Shown here in pieces: positions 61,433 through 64,000 of a stretch of DNA of 64,000 nucleotides. Position 1 is the first letter of the stretch; the number at the start of each line of letters is the position of its first letter. The notes below the pieces were generated by a model. The model was given only the letters and a program-made list of their open reading frames with translations, did not search any database and was not told where the DNA came from. The stretch is from Robiginitalea sp. SC105 (GTDB lineage Bacteria > Bacteroidota > Bacteroidia > Flavobacteriales > Flavobacteriaceae), in contig NZ_JACLZF010000001.1 of the NCBI RefSeq assembly GCF_014243345.1, positions 1,662,682-1,726,681 on the forward strand, given 5' to 3'. A program made the position numbers and the translations under genes.

Positions 61433-62704
61433 TCAGCGCCGGATGGTCTGCAGGCGGTCCGGCCCGACGGAGACAATCCGGATGGGGGTCTGCAGGGCTT
61501 CTTCCAGGAATGCGATATATGCGTTGAGGGTTTCGGGCAGCTCGGAAGCTTTGGTCATCCCGGTCAGATCTTCCTTCCAGCCGGGCATCTCCGTGTACAC
61601 AGGGGTCAGGTGTTCCGCTTCAAGCGTGTAGGGCAGGTGGTCGATCTGCTCGCCTTTGTACTGGTAGGCCGTGCAGACCCGGATGGTCTCAAAGCCGCTT
61701 AGCACGTCGGCCTTCATCATCATCAGCTGGGTGACCCCGTTGATGCGTACCGCGTATTTCAGGGCCACCAGGTCCAGCCAGCCACAGCGGCGCGGCCTGC
61801 CCGTCGTGGCGCCGAATTCGTTCCCCACGCGGCCCATGGTTTCCCCGTCCTGGTCAAAAAGCTCCGTGGGGAAGGGGCCGCTCCCCACCCGGGTGGTATA
61901 GGCCTTAAAGATACCGTAGACGTCCCCGATGGTGCCCGGGGCAATGCCCAGGCCCGTGCAGGCTCCCGCAGCAGTGGTATTGGATGAGGTTACGTAGGGG
62001 TAAGTGCCGAAATCGATATCCAGCAGGGATCCCTGGGCGCCCTCCGCCAAAATGCGTTTCCCCGCATCCATGGCGCGGAAGAGGTATTCCTCGCTGTCGA
62101 TGAAGGTCAGTTCCTTCAGGCGTTCCACGGCCGTGAAGAAATCCGCCTCCAGTTCCTGAAGGTTGTAATGGATGTCCACGTCGTAGAAGTGGATCATCGC
62201 CTCGTGCTTGTCGGCCAGGGCCCGGTATTTATCCCGCCAGTCGGACATTTCCAGGTCCCCCACCCGGAGGCCGTTGCGGCCGGTCTTGTCCATGTAGGCC
62301 GGTCCGATCCCCTTGAGGGTACTGCCGATCTTGGCTTTGCCCTTAGCAGCTTCCGAAGCGGCGTCGAGCAAGCGGTGGGTCGGCAGGATCAGGTGTGCCT
62401 TCCGGGAAATCAACAGGCTTTTTTTGGGGTCGACCGGGAAGTCCTTCAATTTTTCCAGCTCCCCCCGGAAAATGACCGGGTCAATGACCACCCCGTTCCC
62501 GACCACATTGATGGCTTTGGGGTGGAAGATCCCTGAGGGGATGGTGTGCAGCACGTGTTTGATGCCATCGAATTCCAGGGTATGGCCGGCGTTTGGCCCG
62601 CCCTGGAAGCGCGCGATTATATCGTAATCGGCAGTTAGTACATCGACGATTTTTCCTTTTCCCTCGTCTCCCCACTGGAGGCCGAGCAGCAGATCTACAG
62701 ACAT
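61433..62704 (-). CDS. purA: Adenylosuccinate synthetase
   Basis: A 423-residue GTP-dependent enzyme joining IMP and Asp in AMP synthesis. It has the P-loop-like QWGDEGKGKIVD at the N-terminus, GGPNAGHT, KGIGPAYMDKTGRNGLRVGD, ILAEGAQGSLLDIDFGTYPYVTSSN, TTRVGSGPFPTEL and GRPRRCGWLD. Full length. ATG 62704 fits the family start; the gene follows the Fur-like gene by 7 nt. Confidence 0.97.
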   Translation of the reverse strand: MSVDLLLGLQWGDEGKGKIVDVLTADYDIIARFQGGPNAGHTLEFDGIKHVLHTIPSGIFHPKAINVVGNGVVIDPVIFRGELEKLKDFPVDPKKSLLISRKAHLILPTHRLLDAASEAAKGKAKIGSTLKGIGPAYMDKTGRNGLRVGDLEMSDWRDKYRALADKHEAMIHFYDVDIHYNLQELEADFFTAVERLKELTFIDSEEYLFRAMDAGKRILAEGAQGSLLDIDFGTYPYVTSSNTTAAGACTGLGIAPGTIGDVYGIFKAYTTRVGSGPFPTELFDQDGETMGRVGNEFGATTGRPRRCGWLDLVALKYAVRINGVTQLMMMKADVLSGFETIRVCTAYQYKGEQIDHLPYTLEAEHLTPVYTEMPGWKEDLTGMTKASELPETLNAYIAFLEEALQTPIRIVSVGPDRLQTIRR

Positions 62705-62711
62705 GGGTCGG

Positions 62712-63170
62712 TTATGATTCTTTGGCGGTTTCCTCGCTACGGTTCCGGGTCCCGTAGAAGTAAAGCGAATGATTGTTGATTTTGATATCGAAAACCTCCT
62801 CGATGGTCTTCTTGATGGATTGGATGCGCGGATCGCAGAACTCCACAACCTCCCCGGTGTCGGTGAGGATCACATGGTCGTGTTGTCGGTCGAAATAAGA
62901 TTTTTCGTACTGGGCCTGGTTTTTGCCGAACTGGTGCTTGCGCACCAGCTTGCACTCCAGCAACAATTCGATGGTATTGTACAGGGTGGCCCGGCTGACG
63001 CGGTAATTCTTGTTTTTCATCTTGATATAGAGCGATTCGATATCAAAATGGTCGTCACTGTCATAGATTTCCTGCAGGATGGCGTACCGCTCGGGGGTTT
63101 TGCGGTGCCCGTTGTCTTCCAGAAAACTGGTAAACACGTTTTTGACGATTTCCTGATTCTTGTCGGCCAT
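62712..63170 (-). CDS. Fur family transcriptional regulator
   Basis: A 152-residue winged-helix metal-responsive repressor: [26 protein letters not shown] and [19 protein letters not shown] (recognition helix), followed by a dimer domain with [21 protein letters not shown] (metal ligands). Only two Cys are present and there are no CxxC pairs, so the structural zinc site of classical Fur is missing. It might sense iron, peroxide or zinc; the target is not clear from context. It lies between rel and purA with its own promoter. Confidence 0.92.
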   Translation of the reverse strand: MADKNQEIVKNVFTSFLEDNGHRKTPERYAILQEIYDSDDHFDIESLYIKMKNKNYRVSRATLYNTIELLLECKLVRKHQFGKNQAQYEKSYFDRQHDHVILTDTGEVVEFCDPRIQSIKKTIEEVFDIKINNHSLYFYGTRNRSEETAKES

Positions 63171-63194
63171 GGGCAGTGGAGCTAAATCCGCCTA

Positions 63195-63227
63195 CAAAAA
63201 TACGCTTAAAATTAGGAATAGCCACAA
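63195..63227 (-). promoter_or_regulatory. Promoter of the Fur-like gene
   Basis: On the minus strand TTG (63227-63225), 22-nt spacer, TATTTTTG (63202-63195); 24 nt before the ATG. Confidence 0.6.
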
Positions 63228-63256
63228 GTTGCGGCCGAATTTAGGCGGGTGTCGCC

Positions 63257-64000
63257 TCAGAGGCGGATCACCTTGTCGATGCCGTTGATCTCCTTGAGGT
63301 TTGCGACGAGTTTTTTGAGGATGGCCTTGTTTTTGACCACCACGGTGATCTTGCCTTCGAAGGTACCCCCGTCCGTGCTGAAATTGATATTGCGCATATT
63401 TACGTGCATCTCATCCGAAATCAGGTCGGTGATGTCGTTGATCAGCCCCATATTGTCGATGCCGCTCATCCGGATCTGGGCGGTAAACTCCTCCTGGGTG
63501 GAGTCCACCCACTTGGCGGAGATGATCCGGTAGGCGTAATTGGACTGGAGGGAGATGGCGTTGGGGCAGTTCTTTTTGTGGACTTTGATGCCTTCGTTGA
63601 CACTGACAAAGCCAAAGACCTCATCCCCGGGGATCGGGTTGCAGCACTTGGAGAGCGTATAACTGAGCTTTTCCTCTTCCTTCCCGAAGACGAGCATATC
63701 GTACTTGGCCGTGATCTCGTCCCGGTCGATATCCTTGGGGGTTTCCTTGCGCCGGATCTTGTTCTTGAAAAAACTGATGAACGCATTGTTGTAGGAAGCC
63801 GCGAAATCCCGGATCTGCTGGTTGTCAATGGCGCCGTTGCCCACCCGGTAGAAAAGGTCCAGGCTGGTCTGCAGCTTGAAGAACACGACCATCTTGTTGA
63901 CCACATCCTCGCTCAGGGTGATTTTCAGGGATTTCAGTTTGCGCCTCAGGGTTTCCTTGCCCTCCACGGCAAGTTCCTTTTTCTCCTCCCGCAGGGAAGA
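63257..64000 (-). CDS. rel: RelA/SpoT (p)ppGpp synthetase/hydrolase, C-terminal part (5' end outside window)
   Basis: The frame is open at the window edge, so only the last about 247 residues are seen. These are the C-terminal regulatory region of a long RelA/SpoT homologue: a helical segment (KETLRRKLKSLKI), the conserved-Cys zinc-finger-like region CCNPIPGDEVFGFVS...VHKKNCPNA, and a C-terminal ACT domain (IRMSGIDNMGLINDITDLI) ending NGIDKVIRL. The catalytic HD and synthetase domains lie beyond 64000. It is upstream of the Fur-like gene and purA on the same strand. Confidence 0.95.
   Translation of the reverse strand, partial: SSLREEKKELAVEGKETLRRKLKSLKITLSEDVVNKMVVFFKLQTSLDLFYRVGNGAIDNQQIRDFAASYNNAFISFFKNKIRRKETPKDIDRDEITAKYDMLVFGKEEEKLSYTLSKCCNPIPGDEVFGFVSVNEGIKVHKKNCPNAISLQSNYAYRIISAKWVDSTQEEFTAQIRMSGIDNMGLINDITDLISDEMHVNMRNINFSTDGGTFEGKITVVVKNKAILKKLVANLKEINGIDKVIRL

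Overview
The window is a chromosomal segment of a member of the Bacteroidota, very probably a Flavobacteriaceae with an unusually GC-rich genome. The evidence is type IX secretion (T9SS) genes (a type B sorting domain and PorP/SprF), DUF4295 beside L28 and L33, a TonB receptor with a CarboxypepD-like domain, DUF5916, DUF4369 and OstA-like proteins, and -7 promoter boxes of the Bacteroidota type TAnnTTTG. A relative of Robiginitalea is a reasonable guess but is not proven here. No rRNA, tRNA, IS element, prophage or CRISPR array was found.

Layout. (1) 1-9559: a T9SS surface operon. It holds the 3' end of a giant repeat protein, a secreted protein with Ca-binding repeats and a type B sorting domain, and a PorP/SprF partner, an arrangement like sprB-sprF. 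(2) 9701-24887: housekeeping and envelope genes. These are idi, a PTPS-family gene, manA, a small conserved protein, a DUF4369 lipoprotein, DUF819, DUF5916, a class A PBP, an S1/P1 nuclease, DUF2805, alkB-araC, a small secreted protein, MOSC, DUF6249-like, an ECF sigma/anti-sigma pair and a DoxX-like protein. (3) 25023-39561: a GH13 lipoprotein, htpG, a TetR-ABC1 kinase pair, an S9 peptidase, KAS III, a TonB receptor, a CoA-binding protein and an SSS symporter. (4) 39700-51894: recR, an acyltransferase E2, an exonuclease, FAH-Hpt-cinA, L28-L33-DUF4295, ftsY-DUF2911-amidase, a serine hydrolase and rimO. (5) 51902-64000, all on the minus strand: rel (partial), fur-like, purA, ostA-like with an aminotransferase, TPR, two tandem DUF368 genes, aroE and DUF349.

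The most interesting region is the giant protein. It is assembled from a few exact-length bricks (77, 66, 66, 32 and 29 residues) joined at a D-x-D-x-[PS]-T-N-E motif and shuffled in different orders. It carries motifs familiar from phage tail fibres and ends in a non-repetitive C-terminal domain that is neither a classical type A nor a type B sorting signal. A second hidden item is a strong orphan intrinsic terminator with an upstream -7 box between htpG and the TetR gene, which implies an unannotated small transcript of about 115 nt. A third is a degenerate 20-bp tandem array growing out of the 3' end of the DUF5916 gene.

Many genes start only a few bases after a TAnnTTTG box, so short or absent 5' leaders seem common. 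TTG starts are likely for at least three genes (6583, 46834, 61328).
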